From: Xenopus tropicalis
Taxonomy: Eukaryota; Chordata; Amphibia; Anura; Pipidae
Assembly (NCBI RefSeq): GCF_000004195.4
Contig: NC_030683.2
Location: 87,011,410-87,075,409, forward strand
DNA: 64,000 nucleotides
Direction: 5' to 3'
Below, piece after piece: positions 20,692-32,320 of this stretch (the stretch's first letter is position 1; each line of letters starts with the position of its first letter). Position numbers and translations under genes: made by a program. The notes beneath the pieces were generated by a model that worked only from the letters and a program-made list of their open reading frames with translations, searched no databases and had not been told where the DNA came from.

Positions 20692-22256
20692 AGGTGAGTA
20701 TATGACTTTGGTGACAATAATAAAGTACTGATGGAAACTGCCCTAGGTTCAGCTCCATTATTGCCTGGGTCAACTGGGAGATCTGGTTCCATGGCAGTCA
20801 AGGCTGACCCTAAAATACAATCACACTAGCATCACAAACTAGAAAATACTGTCCTTTAATGGCTTTTTTACACCATCTCAGTCTAAAACGTTATTTCTCA
20901 ATAACAAGATCACAGAAAACCTTGATACCTTTATCACAGATTCCTCCCTCTTCCTTAATAGTTTTTCATTCTTGGGTAGCATAAATGCACAGTGTCAGGA
21001 TGAACAGATCCTTTAGATCTAAGCAAGCAATATTAAATTTGTATTAAAAAAAACACCGTACAGATCATAATTCTGCCAAGAATGCAGTGCATTGTGCAAA
21101 TCATTTGGCTTTATAACTGTTTTGATAGGAAACCTACTGCTATAGGCATACTTGAACATTAGCATGCAGCTTTGGTTGTTTTGTTGGTTATTTTAAATAT
21201 CTTGTTCAAAACAACCTGGAGTTTACTAAAAAAAAAAAAACAAGGACATTCTACAGTGGGAAAGCAAAATTTCCCTCTTTCTGTTGCCAAACCAATACTT
21301 TTGTAATTTTATTCTCTATGTGTGTTAGAAATAAATCCTGGATTCTTTATTTCTGCACTAATATGGGAAGGTGACTGACGGTAAAATTGAATAAAAAAAT
21401 GATGAAATGATGGTGCACTGTTAGAAAGCAGGATCTTCTCTTGATTAGCTTTTACTGTAGACTCGTAATTCCATGCAATGAACATACTTACTCTGTATCT
21501 AACTGACCTCTGTGTTCAGAACTATATCATAAATCACAGGCCCAAAGCTAATCAATACAATTGTGTCACATATATATCAACTTCAAAGTAGGCACATAAT
21601 GGCAAATCACTTCTCCATTTCCGTACTTGCTCACTAAACAGAATCCATAAACACAGGCTTTTAGCAGACACATGGATAAAGAGCTGTAACAATCACTTTT
21701 TAGAGATCAAACAATATTTCTTTGTGGGCAGCATTAAAAGTTCATGTGCAGTGAATGGGAAACCTTGTGCAATTATCGGATTATCATACAAATTATACCG
21801 TTTTAACATTAAATGGAAGAACACCACAAGTGTTTATGGGAGATAAAAGCATCTAATCTTCACACAGATGTATATATACATATAGTATAATTACTATTCT
21901 CATAAGTTCAAAGGTTGTAAAAGCTTTTTAGTGGAACAGAATGGCTTTTTAAAACAGAATTTTATGCATGTAGCAAAACAGTTTATTGGCTCAAATGTCT
22001 AGAAATGTCTGTTCCTCACAAGGTTAGAAAAGTATATCAGACCAGAGTACCTGTATCTCTCCTACAGAAATGTAGTAATTCAGGTATCCACATGGTCCAA
22101 CTTTATGATAGCCTGCATGATATACTAACCCCAACATGCACTGTATTAATAGTGTGCAAAAATAGGGAAATGTATCACCTCTGTAAACTTCAGCTATTAC
22201 CTAACTAAAGTGTTCAATTGAACCACTGTAAATGGATGTCTGTGACTGTACTACTC
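20692..22256. other. unassigned AT-rich DNA
   Basis: Nothing recognised beyond an A tract near 21229-21240. Confidence 0.4.
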
Positions 22257-22673
22257 TTAAAGGAGCAGTTCAGTGTAAAAATGAAACTGGGTAAAATAGA
22301 TAGACTGTGCAAAATAAAAAATGTTTTCAAAATAGTTAGTTTGGCAAAACTGTAATAAAGGCTGGAGTGAGCGGATGTCTAAAATAATGGCCAGAACACT
22401 ACTTCCTCCTTTACTGCTCTTTAAGCTGTTAGCAGTCAGTAACCAATCAGTGACTTGAGGGGGGGCCATATGGGATATAACTGTTCAGTTAGTTTGCATT
22501 TGAATCTGACCTGGGTGCTCACAAACTAACTAAGCAGTTATGTCTCATGTGCCCCCCACTCCCATCAAAATGCCTGTGATTAACAAAGAGGTTAGAGAGC
22601 TGAAAGTTTTTTTTATTTTCCATAGTCTATCCATTTTACCCAGTTTAATTTTTACACTGAACTGTTCCTTTAA
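22257..22673. mobile_element. T2-type palindromic MITE, complete
   Basis: TTAA (22257-22260) with aggagcagttcagtgtaaaa, and the inverted end tttacactgaactgttcct then TTAA (22670-22673). The two halves are inverted copies through most of the length. This subfamily is distinct from the one at 20205. Confidence 0.92.
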
Positions 22674-23229
22674 GCATTAAACGGCAGATAATTCCCTACC
22701 ACTCAGTTGAACTGAAAAAGCCGCTTGGATGAGTTGTGAAATGTTTTTTGTAAGAAAAGTCCAGTTATTTTAGACTTGTAATAGTTACTCTTAACAACAG
22801 AGGGAATATTTGCTGTGAAATGATATATGCTTTGAAGTAAAAGTCACTCACACTGGGCAATAGAAGCTTTTAGGGACTGTTTGTTTTGTATTTTCCCTTT
22901 ATACCTATCTAATTAAAATAGCAACAAAGGCATGGTATATTTACTTTTCTGAAGCAGAAAGAACCTGCATAAATTGGGATAAAACACAATTTTTTATATC
23001 CAGGCAACTATTTTTCCTCAATAGGTTTTGCAGAACTTTGAGTATTCCTGGAGAACATCAGATTAGGATGTGCAGAAATCTCTACTGACTCATAATGATT
23101 TCTACAAAACATTTTATATGCTAACTGACTTTAATATACTTTCTCATTTCTCATCAGATCTGGGAAAATAATGTAGCTTTCAATTTTGATTTGTCTGCCA
23201 AAGTGTGAGGAGTGCATTACCAACAGCTT

Positions 23230-23470
23230 GTTTCTCCAGCAGAGTGCACAGCTAGAGCAGAGCTTCTATGGGAACCAGCAATGCCATATCTTCATTGGCT
23301 GCTAGACTGGAGGGCGTGTTTAGTAACCTGTGCTTAGAACAACTGCGCATGCCCAGTAGCCAACAGCCAAATTAAATTCCTGAGGGAGGACGAGAGTTAG
23401 TTAGAGGAGAAGAAGGAATTCCAAGTGATTAAAGGGATGCTACAGCCTTACTATTAACCTTGTGGCAGGT
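23230..23470. mobile_element. T2-derived internal fragment
   Basis: agagcttctatgggaacc, agcaatgccat, gggcgtgtttagtaa, cttagaacaact and gatgct-cagccttactattaacct occur in the same order as in the complete element at 41835-42423. No termini are present. Confidence 0.7.
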
Positions 23471-24289
23471 ATTTAGATATAAGATTTTAAAGAGGCTGTT
23501 CATTCATTATTTTTTATTTCTCTAATGTTTTGTTAGCATTTAGTGAAACATATTTTACCCTAGGCCAACAGAAAGACCCTGGAACAACAATTCTGTTATT
23601 CCATTAGGTAAATTAGCACTGGATGTTAGTCTGTACATAATTGTAAGGTTGGTGAATTGTTAGGCAAGCAGTATTGTTCTGAATGGCTATTAAGTGGTTT
23701 AGATTAGATGGTAGTGTCCATTATGGAAATATGTTTTACTGTATTAAAGGGCATCAAGGAGACCCTATCCTACAGCACCCTAATCAGTATATTGACCTTT
23801 TTGGTGTCCAATACCATAGGTTAAGAAGTTTTGCTATAAACTGTCATGAGCAACATTAAATTCAAACCAAGCAACAACTTAGGAAAAGAAACCCCTATAC
23901 CCCCCCCCCCCTGTTTTTTGTTGTTGTTGATTGTGTTTTTTTTTCCAAAAAACCTGATTTATAAAAGTTCACCGGGTTTTAAGTAGTGAACTTTTTATCC
24001 TTGATTTCTTGAAGGGAAAATGAAAGCAAGAAAATAAAAATGGAAAAAGCTGCCAAGACAAGAAAATGCAAGCTAAAGGAGATAAGGCAAATATCAGCAG
24101 TGTGTCATGGTGTAGGACACATGTTATTGGAGGTCAGGACTGTCAGTAGTGCTGGGTGTCCTTAAACTCAGCTTCTTTAGTTAACCTAAGGTTACCCCAT
24201 TCAACACTGCACAGCTTTATAAATACACCATTTATTTTAAAAACTTGTTTTGGTGTAAATTATATTAGAAATCTTTTTAAATAGACCCT
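23471..24289. other. unassigned DNA with a poly-C tract
   Basis: A run of 12 C lies at 23900-23911. Nothing else recognised. Confidence 0.4.
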
Positions 24290-25166
24290 TTAAAGGAGAA
24301 GGAAAGAAAACTTACCAGAAAGGTCTATGTAAATACAACCATAAGCACTCACAGAAAAGCTGCACTGAATTCTCTTACAAAAGAAACACAGGATTTGTTC
24401 TCTCCTTTTTTGTAAACATTGTGTCACGGTCGGTATCCCAAAACTCAGAACAGGCTCCAAGGGCCCGGCCTCGGCTCACGCTTCTGCCTATAACCGCTGC
24501 CTTTCACATCGGGAGGAGCCCTTCGCTAATCGGATGCCGCCAGGTCTTACAGTGAGAGACCCAAGGAGAGAGTTCTGAGCAGGCAAGGGAACCAGAACCA
24601 TGGGGCAGGAAGAAGGGGAACGAGTAATCAGAGGTCAGGCCGAGGTCAGCAACATTCAGAGAGGCAGTACCAAAACGGAGTCCAAAGAGTAGTCAGAGGT
24701 CAGGCCGGGGTCAACAACAATCAGACAGCGCGGTACCAAACAGAATCCGGAAGGGTAGTCAATTTCAGGCAATGGTCGGTTCAGGCGGCAGTACAGGAGA
24801 GGTCAAGAACAGGCAAGGGTCAAAACAGATCAGAATAATAAGAATAACACACCCAGGAACTAACAGGAGGTAGACCTACGTTGGGCAATGATTATGCTGC
24901 AAGATCGGCTTTAAAGCGCGGCACAGCAGAGAAGGCGCATGCGCAGATCTCTCCTCTCTCCTGCTGCCCCCACCCGGCTAGAGCTGAAAGCTATGAAGAC
25001 CAACCTAAAATAGCAGCTGCTATATTAAACAAACAGAGAAAGGTTCTAGGGCTCTTTACTCAGGTATAAAACATTTTTTTGCAGAATAAATATAGTTTTC
25101 TAGGTGGCACTAATATGACGAATCTAGTGGCAGTAAAATGCCAAAATGACTTTCCTTGTTCTTTAA
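24290..25166. mobile_element. T2-type MITE interrupted by a later insert
   Basis: TTAA (24290-24293) with aggagaagg at the left and ttccttgttctTTAA (25163-25166) at the right. Both halves match 20205-20691. The halves are separated by about 525 bp of unrelated GC-rich sequence (24421-24945), so that sequence is the younger insertion. Confidence 0.85.
24421..24945. mobile_element. GC-rich dispersed repeat inserted in a T2 MITE
   Basis: It starts gtgtcacggtcggtatccc and ends near gcgcatgcgca. It contains two copies, about 65 bp apart, of tcagaggtcaggccg.ggtca (24628 and 24693), plus the module shared with 8293-8466. The TG...CA ends would fit an LTR, but no flanking duplication was found. Class uncertain: LTR-like or an unclassified frog repeat. 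Confidence 0.6.
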
Positions 25167-25266
25167 AGTAAATGAGGTCCAAGCCATAAATGTCCTCAAC
25201 AAGGATAATCCATAGAATGAGTGTAGAGACTGCCTGGGTGCAGCGTCCAAATGCAGATAATCAAAT

Positions 25267-25427
25267 AACAAGTAACGAAGCCACGCTCACAGGTCTTATG
25301 AAAAAATAAAAATTATTTTATTGTAATGGTGGACTATTACACCATTACAATAAAATAATTTACACCATTACAATAAAATAATTTTTATTTTTTCATAAGA
25401 CCTGTGAGCGCGGCTTCGTTACTTGTT
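25267..25427. repeat. 65-bp-arm hairpin, PLE-terminus-like, with (TA)n tail
   Basis: Arms 25267-25331 and 25363-25427 are reverse complements at 64 of 65 positions. The 31-nt spacer itself repeats accattacaataaaataatt. The right arm reads AATAAAA, cataagacctgtgagcgcgg, cttcg, then (TA)n (25427-25449), the same order as 4308-4397. I infer an inverted pair of Penelope-like termini. A simple foldback element is the alternative. Confidence 0.75.
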
Positions 25428-25449
25428 ATATATATATATATATATATAT

Positions 25450-26920
25450 TAGGTAGCATATGTCTTTATGTAGTCATATCCAAATATGCATGGAACCTTC
25501 CTTTTTGTTTCTAATTTATCCTAGCAGAGTTATTGATTCATGCCTTCTGTCTGCTTTTTCCTTCAGCTTCTCTAGCTAATGATTGCTATTTCATTAACTC
25601 TATTCTGTTCTTGTTCAGTTGTCTAGCTGTGCTTAAAATAGGCAGGAAATGAATAGTTGCATTTGCTTTTCATGAATAAAGACACAAAAATAAATAGAAA
25701 TCACACCTGTTGTTTATAGTGTCTCTAACATGGAATATCTAACACTTCAAACTCAAAAACTCCAAAATCACATGAAACCCAAAGTTTTTATCGACTGAAA
25801 ACATCCCAAGAATCCCCTCAGACAACTGCTTTTGCAATATCTGGTTTTGTGTTTATGTAATTATTTCTGTATTTGTCTGCCATCTGCTTGTTAGACAAGG
25901 AAAGGACTTTGCTCTGATTTTTAGCACCATCTCCTTAATTCAACAACTGAATTTATAGATCTTTTTAGCCATACATACGTACGTACGTACGACTCCTAAA
26001 TGAGGAATCCATTTTTGGAATCATTGTGACAATTTGATCATTTACTCTCTAATTATGCTTATAGGCACTCACAGTTTAATATAACCTTCAAAATGCTTCT
26101 TGAACAATAGCCAAACTTTGCTTTTATCAAGACAGAAAAGCTAGGCTAAAGGAGAATACAAGGGGAAATTAAAATAAATAAATATTTTTAAAAGTTTTAT
26201 AACAATTTTTGTTCTTTGCTCTGAAATTTCAGCATAACACAATAAGGTATAAATATCTGAAGGTCTTCAGTTTGAACAGGTATCCTGTAGTGACAATTTT
26301 AGGGACAGATGGTTTATCACAGCATGTTTAGGAAAACGTTGCTGTAAAGGCTTCTTAACATTGCAGGGAAGAGGGTAACGTTACTTTAAAAACATTCTCT
26401 TGTTTCCTATTAATGACTATTCCATATGTGGCCATGTGCAAATGTTTTTCACAGGTTATATACACATATTACAAACCTAGCAAGGGAAAATTTTAGGCCC
26501 TTAAGTACTTCAAATGTTATAAAACTAGTTTTCCCTGTAAATTACAAACTATACTCAAACCCTAGCATAAAAACATAAATACAATGTGCAAAAAAATGAT
26601 ATAAAGAGATATAAAGATACAACTGGTTTGTAATTTTCATAAGTAGGTTGTAATAACATGATATCACAGTAGCAATTTAGGGCTGATGTACCACACCTTG
26701 AAGATTTTTATGCAAGTTACAACTCAATAAAAAATTATGAGAAGTTTCAGATTTGCCCATTTATTTTCCACTTTGGACAGATAAGTCCCAACTACCTTTC
26801 AAGAAGTTATGCTGGTCCCATATACATAAAAATCCACAATTTCTAAAACCTGCACCGTGGCAAGTTTAATGTGGCAATAGTTTTATTTTTCATGAGGTTG
26901 GTTTAAAAAAGTGTGAGCGC
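25450..26920. other. unassigned AT-rich DNA with (ACGT)n
   Basis: It contains a short acgt repeat at about 25977-25991. Nothing else recognised. Confidence 0.4.
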
Positions 26921-27195
26921 TAGTGATGAGCAAATCTGTCCCATTTCGCTTCTCTGAAAATTTTGCAAAACTGCTGAAAATTTCAAGAAATGACGAAAAT
27001 TTAGCGAAATGCAGCTACAGCGAAATTTTTTTGATGTGCAGGCTCCTTTTTTTTGACACAACTGCAACTTTTTTGACATGACCACAACCTTTTCTCCACT
27101 TGCCGAATTTTTGCCGCACCAATTTTTTGCGGTATTTTCGCAAAAAATGTCACCAATTCAAATCCATACCTGGCGAAAAATTTCACTCATCACAA
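26921..27195 (+). mobile_element. hAT-type MITE (TAGTGATGAGCGAA family)
   Basis: It starts tagtgatgagcaaatctg and ends ggcgaaaaatttcactcatc near 27190, with internal ttgacatgaccacaac modules. It is the same family as 32033-32312. No clear 8-bp duplication is visible, so one border may have decayed. Confidence 0.75.
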
Positions 27196-27640
27196 GACAA
27201 CTGCAAGAAAAATAAAATCATCACAGTTGTGTATTTTTTGTACACACAAATTAATAATTCTGCTACTGAGATTATACTTTAGGTTTTTTTCTACTTTAGT
27301 TTTCATACTCCCTGCCATCCTTTCCTTATATGAGTAAATATTAGGAGGGGGGGTTGTATAGCTCTAAATGGCTTAATGAAATAGTGGAAAAACTTGGTGA
27401 CAAAATTTATAGTTGAATTAAGTTACACAGAAAACCATTGCAAAGGCTGCGCTGCATGTGCTATTTTTATTTTAAAGTTTATGTTTTATAGAAATCTACT
27501 TTGTCTGTAAAAGAGTCATTACCAGTAATGTCTATGTAAAAATGTTGTTTAAAAATAACCCAAGTTATTCTCTCATTTTTTATCTATTTAAAGAAGGGCA
27601 ATACTAGGTTGTACTGAGATGTCTCAAACAGAATTTTGAC
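27196..27640. other. unassigned DNA
   Basis: Nothing recognised. Confidence 0.4.
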
Positions 27641-27890
27641 CCATAGTTACATAGTAACCTATCTATACACTCACATACATAAACTATATATACCAACATC
27701 ACTACTAACTGTAGATATTAGTATCACAATAGCCTTGGATATTCTGATTGTTCAAGAACTCATCCAGGCCCCTCTTAAAAGCATTAACAGAATCTGCCAT
27801 TACCACATCACTAGGAAGGGCATTCCCCAACCTCACTGCCCTCACTGTGAAAAACAACTACACTGCTTCAAATGACCCACGGCAGACAAA
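27641..27890 (-). pseudogene. CR1-type LINE 3' end
   Basis: On the minus strand the frame reads LPSDVVMADSVNAFKRGLDE and IQGY, nearly the same as 19695-19805, followed by the UTR and a tail whose plus-strand form is catagttacatagt at the left border. 5'-truncated. Confidence 0.85.
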
Positions 27891-28299
27891 CAGACTTTTC
27901 ATTATACCTGAAGTAGAAAAAAGTTTGCAAGTTAATACTAACATGTTTATAAATAGCAACATATTTATACATTAAGATAAATATTTTGAGAAAATGTTAT
28001 CACCGGGTATGTTTCAAATATTCTCATAAAGGGTATCACTAGACAAAACAAGCTACTTTCCAGTCTCTTCTTATATAAACGTTTATTCTTCTGGAAACAC
28101 TCATTAAAAGCCAGCCCATTTCTCTATTACAAAACAACATGGTAGATGTACACACTTTAGTGATGTGGGTGCTTAACCCATTTATTCAACAACACCAGAT
28201 CTTAGTATTTTGAGATGTTGTATGGCTGATAGAATGGGTTAAGCACCCTTAAGTTTGTTCAGCTCCTGTTATTGTTACAAGTATAGGATTTGTTATGCA

Positions 28300-28930
28300 T
28301 TATACTTGGAACCTGGAGTTTTCTGGTTTTCTTAGTGTAATTTGGATCAGCATCCCATTAAAGTCAGATTTATAAAAAAAACCTAATTTTTGAGTTGTTT
28401 TTCAATTTGAAATAACTTGAAAACCTTAAATCTATGCTTATTTAAAAAAAATAAATAAATAAATAAATAAATAAAAAACCCTAGTGAGAAAAATAAATTG
28501 TGTAAAAAAATGTTTAAAAAAACTTAACTGCAGTGAAATTAGAGTTTTAAAAAGTATGCAAAATTTCTAATTAATCCCAGTCCTAATTAATTTCTAAATC
28601 CCATTGGATTCTACATGAACTTGCCTGCTTTTAGATTTTATATTTTCAAGTTTTTTGTGCTTGTGTCACAATTTTTGACACAAAAAAATTCAAATTGTGG
28701 TTAAAAATTCAAACTGAAATGTTGATAATGCCCCTAAACCAGCAAAAATCATTTAAACATTAAATTAACCCAATAAGATTGCAACCAATATGGATTTATT
28801 CAGTTTAGTTAGAAACAAGGATTAAATACAAAATACTTATTATTACAGACAAAAAAAAAGATCATTTTTAATAATTAGAATTATCTTCCTAAAATGGAAA
28901 ATGGTCTTCCTGTAATTGAAAGGAACAACA
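28300..28930 (+). mobile_element. TACAGGTATGGGACC-family MITE, interrupted and decayed
   Basis: The left part ggaacctggagttttctgg then taatttggatc, and the right part aaaatcatttaaacat through tcttcctgtaattg, match 36762-37110 in order. The two parts are separated by the TAA-flanked insert at 28362-28734. Both outer termini are lost. Confidence 0.6.
28362..28734. mobile_element. PIF/Harbinger-like MITE nested in another MITE
   Basis: Left end agtcagatttata..., right end gttgataatgcccc, flanked by TAA (28359-28361 and 28735-28737). An (AAAT)n tract lies inside at 28449-28476. Removing the insert rejoins the outer element in register. Related ends appear at 50895-50942 and 52600-52639. Confidence 0.6.
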
Positions 28931-29870
28931 TTTTTCTTATAATCAAAGAAAATAAAATACAAGTGTTTTTATATACTGCTTACTATGTATAAGCATTTTG
29001 TCAGGCCACAAACAGTTATGTATATTTAAAAGTATAACAAAAAAATGGAAGAAGCCCAAATTTATATAACACCTTTATATTTCTTTATTCATTTAACAAC
29101 AGTTATAAATAAATAAAAGCACTTAAACTCCTACAGTGCAGACTTGGCAAACTATTTGCAATAAATTACCTTGGGACAGGTATCCAGCCTAATGAATGTT
29201 TTATGGCTCATACCATAACATGCTTCACCAAACGCACACTGTTTTTCAATGAACCCTTCTAAGCTATCACAGACAAAATGCTTTACATCATACTGTTTTC
29301 ATTTTTCTTTGTTTTCCAGAAGGGGCAAATAATCTGTCATTTTGTAAAGATGTTTTCATTGGTGCTTACTTAAAAATAATTAAATAAAATGATTCATTCA
29401 CTGCTCAGCATCTTGCTTAATGGATGTACTGCCTGCTACAATAATGTTACAGTATAATCCCAGGTTCATAACAAAGGCCAGTCTTTTGTGTGACTTCTTA
29501 TCTTAATGTATTTAATTTTAGCTATATTCTATACATTCCTAGTTATAATTCCTGCAACAATATAGTATTTAAAGTTAATTAAAAGAACTGAAAACTGATT
29601 TCTGCTACATTGTTTTATTTGTCACCACCAGAGAAAAGAATGGTATAAACAAATATAATGTGAAACTGCAACTAAATTAACAAATATCTTTAAAAACTAT
29701 AAAACATTGGTCAGCAAAACAGAGACTTTCCAGTAGTTGGCTAAGGAACACATTTCAATTAACTAATGGAAGAATGGGAATATACATGCAGATACCCTAT
29801 GACCTTTTTGCCAATTACCAATCTACTTTTTCTAACCCTAAATAAATTATCAGGGATAGCACTTGAGAGG
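28931..29870. other. unassigned AT-rich DNA
   Basis: Nothing recognised. Confidence 0.4.
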
Positions 29871-29982
29871 GTATGGAATCCCTTTGGGAAAAGATTTTGG
29901 CTGAGAAAATTATCATTATTGTATGCTACACAATGAAGCCTAACTACCATAACACATGGAATATGCTTTACAACTTGGTCAA

Positions 29983-30215
29983 GTTGTTATTATGGGTTAC
30001 TATAATTATCCAGACATTGACTGGAATAATGGGGCAGCCTGTCACAAAAACCAGCAGGTTTGTGCATCTGCTAAATGACAACCTGTAAGGAAAGACACTC
30101 TTTTGGATCTGGTAATAATTAGTAAAGTTGAATTCATCTCTAGAATTTGCCTGGGTGAGCATTTAGATAATAGTGATTATAACATAGTCTGTTTTGGCAT
30201 TATGTTACAACTTTG
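29983..30215 (+). pseudogene. CR1/L2-type LINE endonuclease fragment
   Basis: One frame gives VVIMGYYNYPDIDWNNGAAC from 29983, followed by a stop. After a frameshift near 30089 it continues KDTLLDLVIISK, EFISRICLGEHL and NSDYNIVCF to about 30197. This is the C-terminal half of the apurinic-type endonuclease that nicks the target in CR1/L2 LINEs. The usual GDFN block has become GYYN, so the catalytic Asp is lost. A short CR1-like 3' tail follows at 30444-30505, consistent with one internally deleted old copy. Confidence 0.75.
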
Positions 30216-30443
30216 GCAATATAAGGGCATCTCTGTAATATATGCTGCTTAACAAATATCCATGTCAGTATATTCCCCTTGTAAGCAAATGAACAATATC
30301 ACAAAGCAAAGCCTTTATGGTTTGAAATGTGGCTGTTGAGGTTGGTAAGAAAAAACATGCTTTCAAGGCATTCAAGTTAGCTGGGACAGCTGAAACTTAT
30401 CAGGTAGAAGAAGACCAATAAAGCATGCAAAACCTATCCAACA

Positions 30444-30505
30444 AGATAAAACAGAGTTGGACTTGATGGCTTTGGCCTTTTTTCAACCCTACTTAACTAT
30501 GCAAC
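30444..30505 (+). mobile_element. CR1-type LINE 3' tail, decayed
   Basis: gttggacttgatggctttgg, cttttttcaaccct and acttaactatg match the ends of the CR1 copies at 12690 and 19915. Confidence 0.7.
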
Positions 30506-30698
30506 CCACTAATGTTGCATAGGTCCATACTCTTAAATCTCAAATATTCTAGGCATCTTCTTCCCAAAACATCCCATTGCCCTCCATTGAGGAAAACCTA
30601 TCCTTACATTAGCCAGAACCAGTTAACCTAAAGGAAAGACTAGTGTAGCTTTTTCTAAATTATCTTGCAAAAAAACAAACTGTAAATCCCATTTGTAA

Positions 30699-30760
30699 TA
30701 AAAGGCACTATGTTTGCCCAGGTGCAGTAACCCATAGCAACCAATAACATGGTTATGGAC
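30699..30760. mobile_element. Harbinger-like MITE fragment
   Basis: taataaaaggcactatgttt then agtaacccatagcaaccaat is the left half of the 17936/57780 family. Confidence 0.65.
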
Positions 30761-31444
30761 CTAAGGTCTAAAGTTTTCTGATGGGCCCTTGGCACCCCAG
30801 GCCGACACTGCTGCTATTATGGCTATGGCTTTTTGCTCCCGGTCAAATTAAGCCCAGTCTTAGTTAATTCAAATTTATTAACAAATCCCTACAGTGGGTG
30901 GCTAGCCAACTTGCATATTTAAAAACACCCAGCTTTCTTGTTTATAGCATCAGCATATATACAGTACATACATATAAAAAAACACAAAATAAAAAAATCA
31001 GTAACTTCAAATATCCACTATAGGAAGATTCTAAATAAAACCTGAATATGTCTTCTATAGAATTTTCAATATGACTATAACTAGAATGAAGAAAGACTTC
31101 CTAGCTTATCTTATAAATAATAATAGTAATTGATCTTATACAAAATATATAAGCATGTCACAGAAAATGTATTCTGCTGCATAGCATAATAAACAGTTTG
31201 CCACATCTAATGCCAGCTATTTTGTAATCTGATTTGAACTGAATAATTGGATTGATTTATAACTATATGTCATCAAGGAGATGTAAGGAGTAAAGCAACA
31301 CCTGTTATGAAAATACACCTTTGCAACCTATGCCCTGTGGTATTAGTATCCCTCTTGATTCATGTTGTCATAGCTACTGCTTCTGAAAAGGAAAGGATCC
31401 CATATTTCTTTCTCTTTGGACTCCATTTTTTGGACAGGCTAGAT
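30761..31444. other. unassigned DNA
   Basis: Nothing recognised with confidence. Confidence 0.4.
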
Positions 31445-31742
31445 CAGGGGTCCCGAAACTTTTTTTACCCATGAGCCACCTTCAAATGTAAAAAACAACA
31501 CAAGCATAAAACATGTTCCTACGGGTGCCAGATGAGGACTATTATTGGCTATTTTGTAGCCCCTACATGGACTGGCAGCCTACAGGAGGTTCTGTTTGGC
31601 AGTACATCTAGTTTTTACACCTTCAAAACTTGCCTCCAAGCCATGAATTAAAAAATAATCCTCTGCTTTAAGGCCACTGGCAGCAACATCCAAGTGGTTG
31701 GAGGCAACATGTTGATCATAAGCCACTGGTTGGGGATCACTG
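31445..31742 (+). mobile_element. hAT-type MITE with 8-bp TSD
   Basis: Termini caggggtcccgaaac and gttggggatcactg are inverted. The exact duplication ggctagat lies at 31437-31444 and 31743-31750. The family has a second copy at 45065-45354. Confidence 0.93.
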
Positions 31743-32032
31743 GGCTAGATGCTGCTGAGACATAAAATCACAGTAGGGGAAGCCTGGACCCTAAGAAGGG
31801 TAGGCCGGATAACTTTGGAAAAGATAAGGCAGGGAGCTCCAGGATTAAGGACTTTAGTTTGTGTTAGTTAAGCTCCTGTCATAGCACAATATAGGAGTAT
31901 GGGATAGTAATGATAGCTATTATGAATGGTCCTATTAGGAATGGTCAGTTAGGAAGGGCAGTGTGGGGTTGGTTCCCTAGGTAACACCCACCAAATAGAA
32001 ACTCCAGGGTGTTGAGACTTAGGGCACAGAAC

Positions 32033-32312
32033 TAGTGATGAGCGAATCTGTCCCGTTTTGCTTCACCATAAAATTCGCGAAACGGCAAAAAATTTGCAAA
32101 ACGCATTTGGCGTGCTATTTTTTTGACAAGGGCGCGTCTGATTTTGACGCGACCGCGCCCATTTTGACAGTACTGCGCTCCTTTTTTTACATGACCACGC
32201 CCCTTTTTTACGTGACCGCGCTAATTTTCACGGGAGTTTCACAAAGCAATTCGCCAATGGCGAAATGCGGAAATTCTATGCAAATCCATGCCTGGCAAAA
32301 AAATCATCAGTA
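32033..32312 (+). mobile_element. hAT-type MITE (TAGTGATGAGCGAA family) with 8-bp TSD
   Basis: It begins tagtgatgagcgaatctgtc and ends atcatcagta. The exact duplication cacagaac lies at 32025-32032 and 32313-32320. The interior holds repeated ttttgacgcgaccgcgccc-like modules at about 20-bp spacing. This is the best-bounded member and fixes the family as hAT-type. Confidence 0.9.
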
Positions 32313-32320
32313 CACAGAAC

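Noticed and set aside
24628..24715. CRISPR-like or satellite array from repeated tcagaggtcaggccg
   Set aside because: Only two units, with homologous rather than unique spacers, in a eukaryotic dispersed repeat.
24421..24945. Solo LTR of a Gypsy-type retrotransposon
   Set aside because: TG...CA ends are present but no 4-6 bp target duplication, primer-binding site or polypurine tract was seen; kept as unclassified.
27748..27975. Plus-strand 75-codon frame beginning MFKNSS
   Set aside because: It is the antisense of the CR1 C-terminus coded on the minus strand.
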